64,000 bases of DNA, taken from positions 23,432 through 87,431 of the forward strand of contig DDIR01000050.1 in the NCBI GenBank assembly GCA_002338715.1, read 5' to 3'. The translations under genes were made by a program, and so were the position numbers. The notes beneath the pieces were generated by a model. It was not told the DNA's origin. It saw only the letters and a list, made by a program, of their open reading frames with translations, and did not search any database. The stretch is from Phycisphaerales bacterium UBA1845 (GTDB lineage Bacteria > Planctomycetota > Phycisphaerae > UBA1845). Shown piece by piece: positions 1-8,388 of this stretch. How positions within the stretch are numbered: position 1 is the first letter of the stretch; the number at the start of each line of letters is the position of its first letter.

Positions 1-1070
1 CTGCCGCTGGCGGGTTTACGACCGTCTGCTGCATGCCCAACACCACGCCCGCACTCGACAATGTGAACGTCGTCAAAGAAGTGATGAAGCGGGCTGCCGA
101 CATTGACCTTTGCCGGGTCAAGGTCATCGCAGCCGCAACGGTGGGGCGGCAGGGGCGCGAACCCGTCGACATGGCCGCGCTGAAAGACGCCGGTGTCGTG
201 GCGTTCAGCGACGACGGCGACGGCATCGAGGACGATGACGTCTGCCGCGAAGTGATGGAGAAACTCTGCGAGATTGATCGGCCACTGTTCCCACACTGCG
301 AATTCAAATCCATATCCAAGAGCGGCGTCATGCACGCAGGGCAAACCTGCGCCGAATTGGGATTGCAAGGGTACGACCCACGCGGTGAAGAGGCGATGAT
401 TGAACGCGATCTGCAATTGGTCGCTGAAACCAACACGCGCTATCACGTCGCCCACATCTCGTCCGCGAACGGTGTGGACATAATCCGCCGCGCCAAACGA
501 AAAAACTTGCCGGCCAGCACCGAAGTCTGTCCGCATCATTTGCTGCTTTGCGATGAAGATGTCATCGGCGCAGACGGTAAGCCCGATCCGAATTTCAAAA
601 TGAGTCCGCCGCTGCGTTCGCGCGATGATGTCAAGGCGTGCATCGAAGGCGTCATCGACGGAACGATCGAGTGCATCGTCACCGATCACGCACCGCACAC
701 GGCTGAGGAAAAGCAAACAGGGTTCGTCAATGCGCCGATGGGCATCGTCGGTTTGGAGACATCGCTCGCATGTGCGGTCAAGGCGCTGTTTTGGCCCGGG
801 GGATTGGGTTGGTCGGACCTGATTCGATGCATGACGACAAACCCCGCCCGCATTCTCGGTCTTGAAGGCGGGACGCTCGCGGTGGGGCAGCCGGCTGACA
901 TCACCCTGATCGATCCCGATCGCGAGTGGACGATTCGGGCGGAGGATTTCCGGTCGAAGTCACGCAACACGCCGTTTGACGGTTGGCGGGTGAAGGCGAA
1001 AGCCGTCGCAACCATCGTCGCCGGTCGCCCGGTTTATCTGAATGACTCCTGCGGTTGGATCACGGAATAG
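1..1070 (+). CDS. pyrC: Dihydroorotase, 3' part (5' end outside window)
   Basis: This is the C-terminal part of a class I dihydroorotase, which cyclises carbamoyl-aspartate to dihydroorotate in pyrimidine synthesis. The frame is open from base 3 and reads AAGGFTTVCCMPNT, the family signature, before the first internal ATG at 33, so the true start lies upstream of the window. About 355 residues are visible. Metal and active-site motifs seen are VAHISS, EVCPHHLLL and the late TDHAPH motif with its catalytic Asp. The N-terminal HxH metal site must lie off the window. The C-terminal region ends in the usual ILGLEGGTLAVGQPADITL composite-barrel segment. A pyrB gene upstream would be the usual neighbour but cannot be seen. 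Confidence 0.95.
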   Translation, partial: AAGGFTTVCCMPNTTPALDNVNVVKEVMKRAADIDLCRVKVIAAATVGRQGREPVDMAALKDAGVVAFSDDGDGIEDDDVCREVMEKLCEIDRPLFPHCEFKSISKSGVMHAGQTCAELGLQGYDPRGEEAMIERDLQLVAETNTRYHVAHISSANGVDIIRRAKRKNLPASTEVCPHHLLLCDEDVIGADGKPDPNFKMSPPLRSRDDVKACIEGVIDGTIECIVTDHAPHTAEEKQTGFVNAPMGIVGLETSLACAVKALFWPGGLGWSDLIRCMTTNPARILGLEGGTLAVGQPADITLIDPDREWTIRAEDFRSKSRNTPFDGWRVKAKAVATIVAGRPVYLNDSCGWITE

Positions 1071-1489
1071 ACGAACCGGGGCGGCTGGGGTGATCGTCCT
1101 GCCCGACCAAACCAGCCAATCTGCCAACTTCGCTTCAATCCTCGAACTTCCCCTTACAATATTCCACTGGTTCGAGAACACTTCACACTGCGGGCGGATC
1201 GCCGTATATCATTTCATCTAAAGGGGTTGCATATCGCCCTTCGGTAGGCTAGAAATGTCGATGCAGTGTCGGATTGCGCCCGCATTTTGCGGGATTCTCG
1301 CGTTCGATATCGCATTCTTAATTGCCAGTTAAACTGTTCGGATCACACGCCGAATTCGGATTTATCCCGAACAGATGTCTTGATCGCAGCAGTTGTGCAG
1401 CGTGTGCGAGCGTTTCGGTTGCTATGTGACCAAGGGCGCTCGGACCCAAGCCAATCGCGCGAATCAGCAACGACAACAAGGAGACTCCC
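1071..1489. other. Intergenic region, probable 5' leader of the coiled-coil gene
   Basis: No credible gene is seen; the short ORFs here lack ribosome binding sites and family features. A weak promoter-like pair (TTGCAT at 1227-1232, 17-bp spacer, TAGAAA at 1250-1255) could drive the gene at 1490, which would give a leader of about 230 nt. No terminator is recognisable after pyrC. Confidence 0.3.
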
Positions 1490-2371
1490 TTGAGCACGCT
1501 TACCAAGATCTTCGTCGTCTTGATGGTCATCTTCAGCATCGCTTTCACGATGACGACCATCAGCTTCGTCGCCAACACCTCCGGTTGGAAGAATCTCGCC
1601 GAAGACTACCAACAGGAGTTGAAGGTTGTCGAAACGCACATGCGCAGTCTGTCTGCTGCCCATGCAGCCGAAAAGACGGCCTGGCTCGATTCGCGCAACT
1701 CAAAGGAAGAACGCATCGCCGAGCTGGAAAGCGTGCAGGCGTCGCAGTTGGCGGAAATCGCCGAGTTGCAGGATACCGTGGCTGGGCTCAAGGCTGAGAA
1801 GGGCGATGCCGAAGGGTTGGCCCGTCGCTTGAGCAACCAGTTGCAGGTCGCCCAGACCGGTTGGAAGGAAGCGGGCGACGAACTCGACAAAATCGAAAAG
1901 CGCAGCATGCAGCTCGAGCGCCGCAACCTCGACCTCAACGAGCGCGTCAACGAACAAACCGCTCAGATTGTCGTCCTCGTTCAGAAACAGCACCTCCTCG
2001 AACAGCAGATCAACATCCTGCGAGACGAGTCGAGTAAAGTCGCCGGCGGTGGTCGGGCAGCCACCCCCGAAGGCATCTCTTCAACCAGCATGGTCGGCGT
2101 CAAGCCGGTTTCCAAAGGCTCATCGGTGACCCCGATTCGCGGTCGCATCCTCGAAGTGCAGGGCAATCTGGCGACGATCAGCGTCGGAAGCGCCGATGGC
2201 GTTCGCGAAGGCATGGTTTTCGTGATCTACCGCGGCCGCGACTACATCGCCGACCTCGAAGTTTCCGACGTCGAACCGGGCCTGGCTGCCGGTCGAATCA
2301 TGCGGGCCAAGACCATGCCGCGAACGTCGGACATGGTCATGGACGAGCCGGCATTGGGTTACGCCAACTAG
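1490..2371 (+). CDS. Membrane-anchored coiled-coil protein upstream of mreB
   Basis: I do not recognise a named family. The 293-aa protein has one N-terminal membrane segment (about residues 5-27, KIFVVLMVIFSIAFTM). A long coiled coil follows (about 35-180, rich in Glu, Gln and Leu). The C-terminal domain (about 205-285) is small and beta-rich, with GRILEVQGNLATISVGSADG followed by GMVFVIYRG. That C-terminal part resembles the small beta-barrel fold seen in MreC-type and FlgT-type proteins, which is an inference from pattern only. The TTG start at 1490 is chosen because AAGGAG lies 6 bases upstream. Its topology (anchor, coiled coil, beta domain in the periplasm) mirrors MreC, and it sits directly before mreB and mreC, so a role in the cell-shape machinery is plausible. 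Confidence 0.75.
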   Translation: MSTLTKIFVVLMVIFSIAFTMTTISFVANTSGWKNLAEDYQQELKVVETHMRSLSAAHAAEKTAWLDSRNSKEERIAELESVQASQLAEIAELQDTVAGLKAEKGDAEGLARRLSNQLQVAQTGWKEAGDELDKIEKRSMQLERRNLDLNERVNEQTAQIVVLVQKQHLLEQQINILRDESSKVAGGGRAATPEGISSTSMVGVKPVSKGSSVTPIRGRILEVQGNLATISVGSADGVREGMVFVIYRGRDYIADLEVSDVEPGLAAGRIMRAKTMPRTSDMVMDEPALGYAN

Positions 2372-2491
2372 CAACAGTTGAGCGTGCATCTGTGATATTT
2401 GGCGGGCGAGAGCGATGCCTGTCGGAATTTCACACGTTGGGTTGGTAAACCGCAGTTTTTTAACTGCATGATAGATAGGGAGTTTCAGTTC

Positions 2492-2638
2492 ATGGCCGAC
2501 ACAGGACCATCAGATCTTCGACCCAACAGCAACGTGTACACCGTCCTTGTGATTGTCGCGACGATCTTTCTGTTGGCCGCCACTGTCTTCACCAGCATGC
2601 GTGCTCAAGCGTTGTACGGAAACTGGATGCCGTTTTAA
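2492..2638 (+). CDS. 48-aa single-pass membrane peptide between coiled-coil gene and mreB
   Basis: This is a short gene starting MADTGPSDLRPNSNVYTVL, with one hydrophobic segment at about residues 17-35 (VLVIVATIFLLAATVF) and a short tail ending YGNWMPF. The ATG at 2492 is preceded by AGGGAG with a 9-base gap, which makes it a better start than the upstream in-frame ATG at 2399. The function is unknown. Its position between two genes of the mre cluster and its clean ribosome binding site argue that it is real. A chance ORF is the alternative. Confidence 0.6.
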   Translation: MADTGPSDLRPNSNVYTVLVIVATIFLLAATVFTSMRAQALYGNWMPF

Positions 2639-2804
2639 CGCCGACTCGTCTTGACGTTTAGGTCGCATTTCCTTAATCACGTAAATCGCCTGATTTGACG
2701 ATTTTGGCTACGCATGCGCGCCGTTTTGCTGTACCATGCGGCATGCGCGGGCCAACGTATTCGCGCTGCAATAAATCCTCAAAGGCTCGAAAGGATGCAA
2801 GCCT

Positions 2805-3857
2805 GTGATCTTCGATTCACTTCTCGGCATGTTTAGCGTTGATATGGGGATCGACCTCGGCACGTGCAACACCCTGGTGTGCGTGAAGGGTGAAGGTGTG
2901 GTCCTCAACGAACCTTCCGTGGTCGCGGTGAAACGCGGTACCAATCGCGTGCTCGACAACGGTAACGCGGTCGGGCTCGTCGCCAAGGAAATGCTCGGCA
3001 AGACACCGGGCAGCATCAACGCCATCCGCCCCTTGAAAAACGGTGTCATCGCCGACTTCGACATTACCGAAGCGATGCTTGGTTATTTCATTCGTAAGGT
3101 CCATGGCCGGCACAATTTCTTCCGCCCGCGCGTCGTGATCGCCGTGCCTTCGGGCATCACTGCTGTCGAGAAGCGGGCGGTCTACAACTCGGCTGAACGC
3201 GCCGGCGCACGGCGTGTGTTCCTCGTTGATGAACCGATGGCGGCTGGCATTGGCGCGGGGCTTCCCATCGCGGAACCAACCGCATCGATGATCGTGGACA
3301 TCGGCGGTGGAACGACGGAAGTTGCGATCATGTCGCTTGCGGATATTGCCGTCTGCGAGTCGATTCGCGTCGCGGGCGACGACATGGACGAAGCGATCAT
3401 CAACCACATGCGCCGCACGTACAACCTGATGATCGGTCTGCAAACGGCTGAAGCGCTGAAGATCGAGATCGGTTCGGTGGGTATCGACGACGTCGACGAA
3501 CAGCGCGAGGTCCGTGGTCGCGACCTCGTCAGCGGTCTGCCGCGCAAAAGCATCGTTTCAAGCCAGGAAATCTGCGAAGCTTTGAAAGAGCCGATCGGTC
3601 AGATCATCGATTGCGTTATCCGCACGTTGGAAAAAGCCGAGCCCGAACTGGCGGCAGATATCGTCGAGAACGGAATTCACCTCGCGGGCGGTGGCGCGCT
3701 GCTTCGCGGGTTGGACGAAGTGATGGAGCGTTCGACCGGGTTGAGCGTGACGGTTGTGGATGACGCGTTAAGCTGCGTTGCTCGCGGGACGGCGATCTAT
3801 CTCGAAAACCTCGCGATGTGGAAAGACACGCTCGACTCCGACATTGACGACTTGTAA
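2805..3857 (+). CDS. mreB: Rod shape-determining protein MreB
   Basis: MreB is the bacterial actin that forms membrane-bound filaments and directs lateral cell-wall synthesis. At 350 aa it matches the family length. Seen motifs are the phosphate-1 loop IDLGTCNTLV (about residues 16-25), the IRPLKNGVIADFD segment, the phosphate-2 loop MIVDIGGGTTEVAI, and the adenosine-binding ENGIHLAGGGALL near the C terminus. The N-terminal MIFDSLLGMF is an amphipathic membrane-binding start. A GTG start at 2805 is preceded by AAGGA at 2791-2795. mreC follows 163 bp downstream. Its presence supports a peptidoglycan-making, possibly elongated cell. Confidence 0.97.
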   Translation: MIFDSLLGMFSVDMGIDLGTCNTLVCVKGEGVVLNEPSVVAVKRGTNRVLDNGNAVGLVAKEMLGKTPGSINAIRPLKNGVIADFDITEAMLGYFIRKVHGRHNFFRPRVVIAVPSGITAVEKRAVYNSAERAGARRVFLVDEPMAAGIGAGLPIAEPTASMIVDIGGGTTEVAIMSLADIAVCESIRVAGDDMDEAIINHMRRTYNLMIGLQTAEALKIEIGSVGIDDVDEQREVRGRDLVSGLPRKSIVSSQEICEALKEPIGQIIDCVIRTLEKAEPELAADIVENGIHLAGGGALLRGLDEVMERSTGLSVTVVDDALSCVARGTAIYLENLAMWKDTLDSDIDDL

Positions 3858-4020
3858 GCAATGCCCTCTGAGGTTACAGTCGCCATCGACCAACCAAGGC
3901 AACAGAACTGGCTGATCATGCCATTGCGACGAGGTGAATCACGGATGGTTCGCGCTTGAATTTCAAGAACTTCGGTCGCGCCGTAAATTCAAATGCCGCG
4001 TTGCTTGAGCGGTTCAATCC

Positions 4021-4965
4021 ATGAGTCGAAGCAAACGCAAACACGCCAACAACCGCCGCACAATCATCACCGTATTGATCCTCATCTCGGTGGTTGGGTT
4101 CATGCTTCCCACCAGGCTCACCGGTAAGTTCTTGAACTTTGTGCAGGTCATCCTTCCATTCCAGGATTGGACCACCCGATCAGCCGACGCGGTCGCAGAC
4201 GCGGTGACGCCATCGGGGGCAAATCTGTCAGCCGACGAAGCCGAGAAAATCCTCCGCGAAAATGCGGCATTGAAACACCGCCTTGCGTCGCTCAGTGGTG
4301 ATTTCGAAGACCTGTCCAATGCCTACGCCAACGCCACGCAGATTCGTGACCGCGGGTTGGATCAGGGCAAGTTGATACCGGCTCGGGTTGTCGCGGGCGA
4401 TGCGTTCGCCTGGCGCAAGTCGCGTTTGATCAATGCCGGAACCCTAAGCGGCGTGCGGGAAGACTCGGCTGTCACCTCCCATCACTTCACGCTGCAACTC
4501 GACGATGCGGATGTCGTGCGTGAGGGCTATTCGGTCTTGCGTGCAGAGACGCTGGTCGGTTTTGTCGAGCAGGTGGGGACGCATTCGGCCCGCGTGCGGA
4601 TGCTGACCGACAAAGCCACCGCGCTTCGCGTGCTGGTGGCTCGGGCGTCTACGGGAAAATTCTATCCTCTCTCCAGCGAATTCTGGCTCGTCGGGACCGG
4701 AATCGACAGCATGGAGATTCGCGACGTCAGCCACGTCTACGTCAAATCAACCGACGACGAAACCAACATCCGCGTCGGCGACTATGTATTCACGTCTAGA
4801 GACGATCCCAACCTGCCCGCGTCGATGACCATCGGGACCATCAGCGATATCCGCCAGGACCCGGAAAACTCGCTGCTCTACATCCTCAAGGTCGAACCGG
4901 CGATCCAGCCCGGCGATCTTCGGCAGGTCTTCGTCGTCGATCTGGGCGACCGCCAGACGCCATAA
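4021..4965 (+). CDS. mreC: Rod shape-determining protein MreC
   Basis: MreC is a bitopic periplasmic protein that links the MreB cytoskeleton to the wall elongation enzymes. The 314-aa product has a basic cytoplasmic N-terminus (MSRSKRKHANNRR), one membrane segment (about 14-32), a short coiled coil (about 72-100, KILRENAALKHRLASL) and a C-terminal pair of beta-barrel domains (about 115-305). GFVEQVGTHSARVRMLTDK is a typical family stretch in that region. A 163-bp gap follows mreB. No mreD, rodA or pbp2 follows, so the usual mreBCD-mrdAB order is broken here. No strong ribosome binding site is seen before the ATG at 4021. Confidence 0.88.
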   Translation: MSRSKRKHANNRRTIITVLILISVVGFMLPTRLTGKFLNFVQVILPFQDWTTRSADAVADAVTPSGANLSADEAEKILRENAALKHRLASLSGDFEDLSNAYANATQIRDRGLDQGKLIPARVVAGDAFAWRKSRLINAGTLSGVREDSAVTSHHFTLQLDDADVVREGYSVLRAETLVGFVEQVGTHSARVRMLTDKATALRVLVARASTGKFYPLSSEFWLVGTGIDSMEIRDVSHVYVKSTDDETNIRVGDYVFTSRDDPNLPASMTIGTISDIRQDPENSLLYILKVEPAIQPGDLRQVFVVDLGDRQTP

Positions 4966-5055
4966 TTTCCGTTTCGACATTTCAGACTACAATGATGCAT
5001 CACATAAACCTTGCGCACGCTGCCGGGGTTCTTGCATAACCGTTACCGCCGCGTC

Positions 5056-5592
5056 ATGAACACCATTAACCACACCTGCCGCGTATGTGACGCCGTCATT
5101 GAAAATGCCGGCATGGGGACGGCATGTGCCCGATGCGGCGTGCGCGTCAATGCCGAGTTTTGGACCGTTCGCGAATCGAAACCCTCGTCGGTTTTCCTTC
5201 TGGTTGTCGGGCTGGGGTTGTTTGCGATCGCGGCAAGAGAGGTTTCATTCGGGCAGTGGGAGGCCCATCAGATCCTGATCCTTGGCGTGTGCGTCTTGGT
5301 CACCTGGATGTTCATCGCCAATCGACCCAACGAAGCCGTCATCTGGAAGTCTGGTGTGGTGTTGCTCGAACGCGGCGCCGAACCGCGACGCATATCGTGG
5401 AAGGGCGTCACCGACGTAAAGTTCAACGACGAACTCGATCGCGTCGAGTTTGTCGGTGAAGGCGGGGTGGTCATCGATTCCATTTCGGCTGAGTTCTTCG
5501 GAACGTGGCGGCGGGCTGATCACTTCGTCCGCGAAGCGCGAACCATCTTCGATTCAACACAAGCAACCGACACAAGTCGCGAGACCGTCTGA
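5056..5592 (+). CDS. Zinc-ribbon membrane protein, unknown function
   Basis: The product is about 178 aa. Its N-terminus has two CxxC pairs (CRVCDAV at residues 7-13 and CARCGV about 20 residues on), a typical zinc ribbon. Two hydrophobic segments follow (about residues 38-55 and 68-84, VFLLVVGLGLFAIAA and ILILGVCVLVTWMFIA). The soluble C-terminal domain (about 90-178) has alternating beta strands reminiscent of a PH-like fold; that fold is a guess. The start is uncertain: a TTG at 5011 would add 15 residues, but the ATG at 5056 places the first CxxC near the N-terminus as usual. It is the last plus-strand gene before the convergent mcsB. Confidence 0.6.
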   Translation: MNTINHTCRVCDAVIENAGMGTACARCGVRVNAEFWTVRESKPSSVFLLVVGLGLFAIAAREVSFGQWEAHQILILGVCVLVTWMFIANRPNEAVIWKSGVVLLERGAEPRRISWKGVTDVKFNDELDRVEFVGEGGVVIDSISAEFFGTWRRADHFVREARTIFDSTQATDTSRETV

Positions 5593-5620
5593 AGTACAAT
5601 CGCAGCAATGCCGCAACGTC

Positions 5621-5647
5621 GTCATTCCCGCGCAGGCGGGAATCCAG
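5621..5647. repeat. 27-bp REP-like palindrome, family A
   Basis: This is a perfect hairpin: ATTCCCGC and GCGGGAAT flank a 4-base loop, within a 27-bp unit beginning GTCATTCCCGC and ending GGGAATCCAG. The identical 27 bp occurs in inverted orientation at 59875-59901. The element lies in the 138-bp space between the zinc-ribbon gene and the convergent mcsB stop. It has no T-tract, so it is more likely a dispersed REP-type element than a terminator, although it could protect mRNA 3' ends. Confidence 0.85.
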
Positions 5648-5730
5648 AAGAGAACAGAATCGGACTCGGTGAATAGTAGATACCCGTACTGTGCAGAGTT
5701 GACGCCCGAGCAGGTAAAACGAGCAAGTCG

Positions 5731-6792
5731 CTAGTTGTTGTTGTGCCCAAGGCGCTGGCGGAGGTAGTTGGCGCGGGCGATGCTGCGTTGTTCGCCGCTG
5801 AGCTTGCCACCGTTTCGCTTTTGCAGGTGCGCGGGTTGAATCTGCAGGAATAGCTCGTTGATCGTTCCGATGTCGAGTTGGTTGAAGCGGCCCATGCTGA
5901 CGCCCATTCGCAAGTGTGACAGGAAGAACATGGTTTCTTCGCTGGCCATCGCCCGTGCGTTCTCGAGAATTCCGTAAGCCCGCCAGACTTTGTCATCCAG
6001 CTGGACGCTGCGCTGATCGGAGAGCGCCTCGCGGGCGGCCCGTTCGTAGTCGACGATCTGCGGGATGATCTGCCCCGAGAACATGTCGATAATTTCTTCT
6101 TCGGAAATGCCCAGCGTGACCTGGTTCGACACCTGGTAGAAGTCGCCGATCGCGTCGGTCCCTTCGCCAAAAAGTCCGCGCACGGCCAGCTTCAGATCCT
6201 TCGCAGCCCGCATCACTTTTTCGATTTCGCCCGTGATTTTAAGGGCTGGTAGGTGCAGCATCACCGAAACGCGGAGCCCGGTTCCAACATTGGTCGGGCA
6301 CGCGGTCAGGTAACCGAGCCGTTCGTCAAAGGCGAATTCAATTTCCGAACCGAGTCGGTCGTCGATGATGCTGATATCGTTCCAAAGCGTTTCGAGTTGC
6401 AAGCCGCTCTTAAGCACCTGCATGCGGAGGTGATCTTCTTCGTTGATCATCAGCGCATGGGTTTCATTCAAGGAAACCGATACGCCGCGGCTACCTTCCC
6501 CTTCGGCGTGCTGGCGACTGATGAGATGCCGCTCGACAAGCACCTGCCGATCAACATCGCTGATGTTCTCGATGTCGACAAAGAAGCTGTTGCTGCCGAA
6601 ACCGGCGCTCGAAAGGGCGTCGCCCAACGCGCGGTAGATTTCGCGCTTCTCGTCGCCCGACGCGCGGGACAAAAACGGGTAGCCGACAATGTTGCGGGCG
6701 AGGCGAATGCGCGAAGAGATCACGATGTCGGACATCGGTCCCGTGCCACGCAGCCACTCACCAACGTGACCGGTCAGGTCATCGACACTCAT
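5731..6792 (-). CDS. mcsB: Protein-arginine kinase McsB (ATP:guanido phosphotransferase)
   Basis: McsB phosphorylates arginine residues of proteins; in Firmicutes this marks them for ClpCP degradation. The 353-aa protein shows the guanido-kinase ATP-binding SSRIRLARN motif (about residues 26-34). It also has the NEEDHLRMQ motif carrying a conserved acidic residue, and TACPTNVGTGLRVSVMLHLP with the family cysteine. The C-terminal region, QKRNGGKLSGEQRSIARA, is typical of the subfamily. It starts at an ATG overlapping the mcsA stop by 4 bases (ATGA), so the two are translationally coupled. No ctsR or clpC is adjacent, unlike the Bacillus operon. Confidence 0.92.
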   Translation of the reverse strand: MSVDDLTGHVGEWLRGTGPMSDIVISSRIRLARNIVGYPFLSRASGDEKREIYRALGDALSSAGFGSNSFFVDIENISDVDRQVLVERHLISRQHAEGEGSRGVSVSLNETHALMINEEDHLRMQVLKSGLQLETLWNDISIIDDRLGSEIEFAFDERLGYLTACPTNVGTGLRVSVMLHLPALKITGEIEKVMRAAKDLKLAVRGLFGEGTDAIGDFYQVSNQVTLGISEEEIIDMFSGQIIPQIVDYERAAREALSDQRSVQLDDKVWRAYGILENARAMASEETMFFLSHLRMGVSMGRFNQLDIGTINELFLQIQPAHLQKRNGGKLSGEQRSIARANYLRQRLGHNNN

Positions 6793-7325
6793 GCCCCATC
6801 CTCCGATGCATCACCATGCTTGGAAGCATCATATCCAGACCGAAGCGTGTTGAGCTGGTCGCGAAGGCGGGCGGCATCTTCAAATGCCTCCTCGGCGACA
6901 GCATCCTCCAGTTGGCGTTCGAGGCTGCGAATCTGCACGCGCAGTTTGCCGACGTCGTTGGTCTGTCCGGGGCGCTTGCCGCGATGGACATCGCAGTCAT
7001 CGTGGGCCCGGCGAATCAACGGCATCAACAACTCGCCAAACTCGGTGTAGTCCTCGGGGCAACCCAACAGTCCCTGGGCGCGAAACTCGCCAAAGCTGAT
7101 CCCGCAATTCGGGCAGGTCAGCTGAGCCGCATCGCGCATCGCCGGCACCATCTTGACGAACTTCTCAATCATGGTGTTGATCGGCTCATGGGGCTTCATG
7201 GTGATACCCTCCTGAGCCGCGCACGCTTCGCAGTAATGGCGCTCAACCGGTTCGCCACCAGCTTGTATATCCGTCAGGTGGACGGTCGCGTTGGCTTGAT
7301 TGCAGCACTGACAGAGAATACCCAT
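6789..7325 (-). CDS. mcsA: McsA, zinc-binding activator of the arginine kinase
   Basis: McsA is the zinc-finger partner that activates McsB. The 178-aa product has an N-terminal zinc cluster of CxxC pairs (CQCC, CEAC and CPNC within about the first 105 residues) and a C-terminal UVR coiled-coil motif (about 130-165, LRVQIRSLERQLEDAVAEEA) as in UvrB/UvrC and McsA proteins. The ATG at 7325 is preferred because it places the first CxxC directly after MGIL, as in known McsA proteins; an upstream start at 7349 would add 8 residues. A promoter lies about 60 bases upstream at 7391-7419. Confidence 0.88.
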   Translation of the reverse strand: MGILCQCCNQANATVHLTDIQAGGEPVERHYCEACAAQEGITMKPHEPINTMIEKFVKMVPAMRDAAQLTCPNCGISFGEFRAQGLLGCPEDYTEFGELLMPLIRRAHDDCDVHRGKRPGQTNDVGKLRVQIRSLERQLEDAVAEEAFEDAARLRDQLNTLRSGYDASKHGDASEDGA

Positions 7326-7390
7326 GGGTTTGTGAGTCCTGAGGCCCAATACCGCATGATCCGCCCAAACGGGGCTACATGCATCAAAAA

Positions 7391-7419
7391 AGTCTATTTC
7401 ACTGGCTTAACATCGTCAA
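7391..7419 (-). promoter_or_regulatory. Promoter of mcsA-mcsB
   Basis: On the minus strand TTGACG (7414-7419) and TAGACT (7391-7396) are separated by exactly 17 bp, a good housekeeping-type promoter. Transcription would start near 7384, about 60 nt before the mcsA ATG. No CtsR-like repeat was noticed, so heat-shock control as in Bacillus is not evident. Confidence 0.5.
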
Positions 7420-7550
7420 TCAGAAACAATTGCTGGACCCGTCCCAAGGCTTTCTGGGCGCTTCGACCGGATTGGAGCAAGGCGGCTGGTTCAAATCGAG
7501 TTGAACAGTACTGGTAGCGCTTCGGGATGGATGCGGCGGGCCTGGATAAG

Positions 7551-7922
7551 TTAGCGATTCAGAACATAAGTGGCAGAGCAGCCCGGGGCTTCCGTGACAC
7601 GGACGCGCCGAAGCGTGGGGCTGATGGATTCGTCCAATGCCAACTGATCGAAAATGGTCTGAGCCACAATCTCTGCCGTCGGATTCCTACCGGTGAACAG
7701 GTCGCATGCGTTGAGGCTGGTGTGGTGGAGGCGTTCGACCACCTTGGCCAAACAACGTTCAGCCGCGATGAAATCGACCACGAACCCGCACGCGTCCAAC
7801 TGCTCGCTTGCAAACGTAGCCGTCACATGCCAATCGTGCCCGTGAATGGGTTCGAGCGAACCATCCGGCAGATGAACCTGATGAGCAGCACTGAACGTTG
7901 CTTCAACTGATGCTTCAAACAA
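7551..7922 (-). CDS. 6-pyruvoyl-tetrahydropterin synthase / QueD family protein
   Basis: The 123-aa product belongs to the COG0720 T-fold family (QueD, PTPS), which acts on dihydroneopterin triphosphate. The zinc histidines are visible in FSAAHQV (His14) and HGHDWHV. The catalytic cysteine that normally precedes HGH is absent; the sequence reads GSLEPIHGH, with a Glu two residues before it. From memory of the family, a Glu in place of Cys marks the PTPS-III subgroup, proposed to replace dihydroneopterin aldolase in folate synthesis, so this may be a folate enzyme rather than QueD. The TTG start at 7922 is supported by AAAGG 7 bases upstream. Confidence 0.82.
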   Translation of the reverse strand: MFEASVEATFSAAHQVHLPDGSLEPIHGHDWHVTATFASEQLDACGFVVDFIAAERCLAKVVERLHHTSLNACDLFTGRNPTAEIVAQTIFDQLALDESISPTLRRVRVTEAPGCSATYVLNR

Positions 7923-8121
7923 AGCGTGACCTTTCGTTGGAATCGGAGAACCAGATCGTTTGAAAGAAGATACCCGATTCCGGATTCTGAAAACAGTTGG
8001 AGGCCAAAACGGTGGGGCGGTCGTCGCATGGACATTTGGCGATTCCTAGAATCGACGGTAACCCACAACCACCGACGGACCCCAACCACCGATGGACCCC
8101 AACGACCGATGGAGACGCGTG

Positions 8122-8388
8122 ATGACTGGCAAAGTGAATACGAAGAAGCTGGGAATGTGGATGCTCGCGGGCGGAACGCTTTTCAGCGGTTGCCACGGTA
8201 CGCTGCACCTGCCCGCGTTGCGCGGCGAGTTCTCGTCTGCCGGCGCGTTTGTGGACTTCGTCGGCGGGGCGCTCGCGGTCACTGATGATGGCGTCTTCCT
8301 TGATTTTCCAGATGGGTTCGTCGAAGTCAGCGACGATGGCGTCTTCGTCGATGCACCGGGCGTCAACATCGACATCAATCGCCATTGA
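8122..8388 (+). CDS. Small lipoprotein with DDGVF-type repeats
   Basis: I do not recognise a family. The 88-aa product has a basic N-terminus, a hydrophobic stretch and a lipobox ending LFSGC (Cys at about residue 24), so it is probably a lipoprotein. After cleavage it contains repeated short units, VTDDGVFLDFPDG and VSDDGVFVDAPG, followed by VNIDINRH, suggesting a small repetitive beta structure. The ATG at 8122 has GGAG 7 bases upstream, which favours it over the upstream ATG at 8092. A longer ORF on the opposite strand was rejected because it lacks these features. Confidence 0.6.
   Translation: MTGKVNTKKLGMWMLAGGTLFSGCHGTLHLPALRGEFSSAGAFVDFVGGALAVTDDGVFLDFPDGFVEVSDDGVFVDAPGVNIDINRH

Noticed and set aside
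1266-1493. 75-codon ORF before the coiled-coil gene
   Set aside because: There is no ribosome binding site or recognisable sequence, and it overlaps the start of the next gene.
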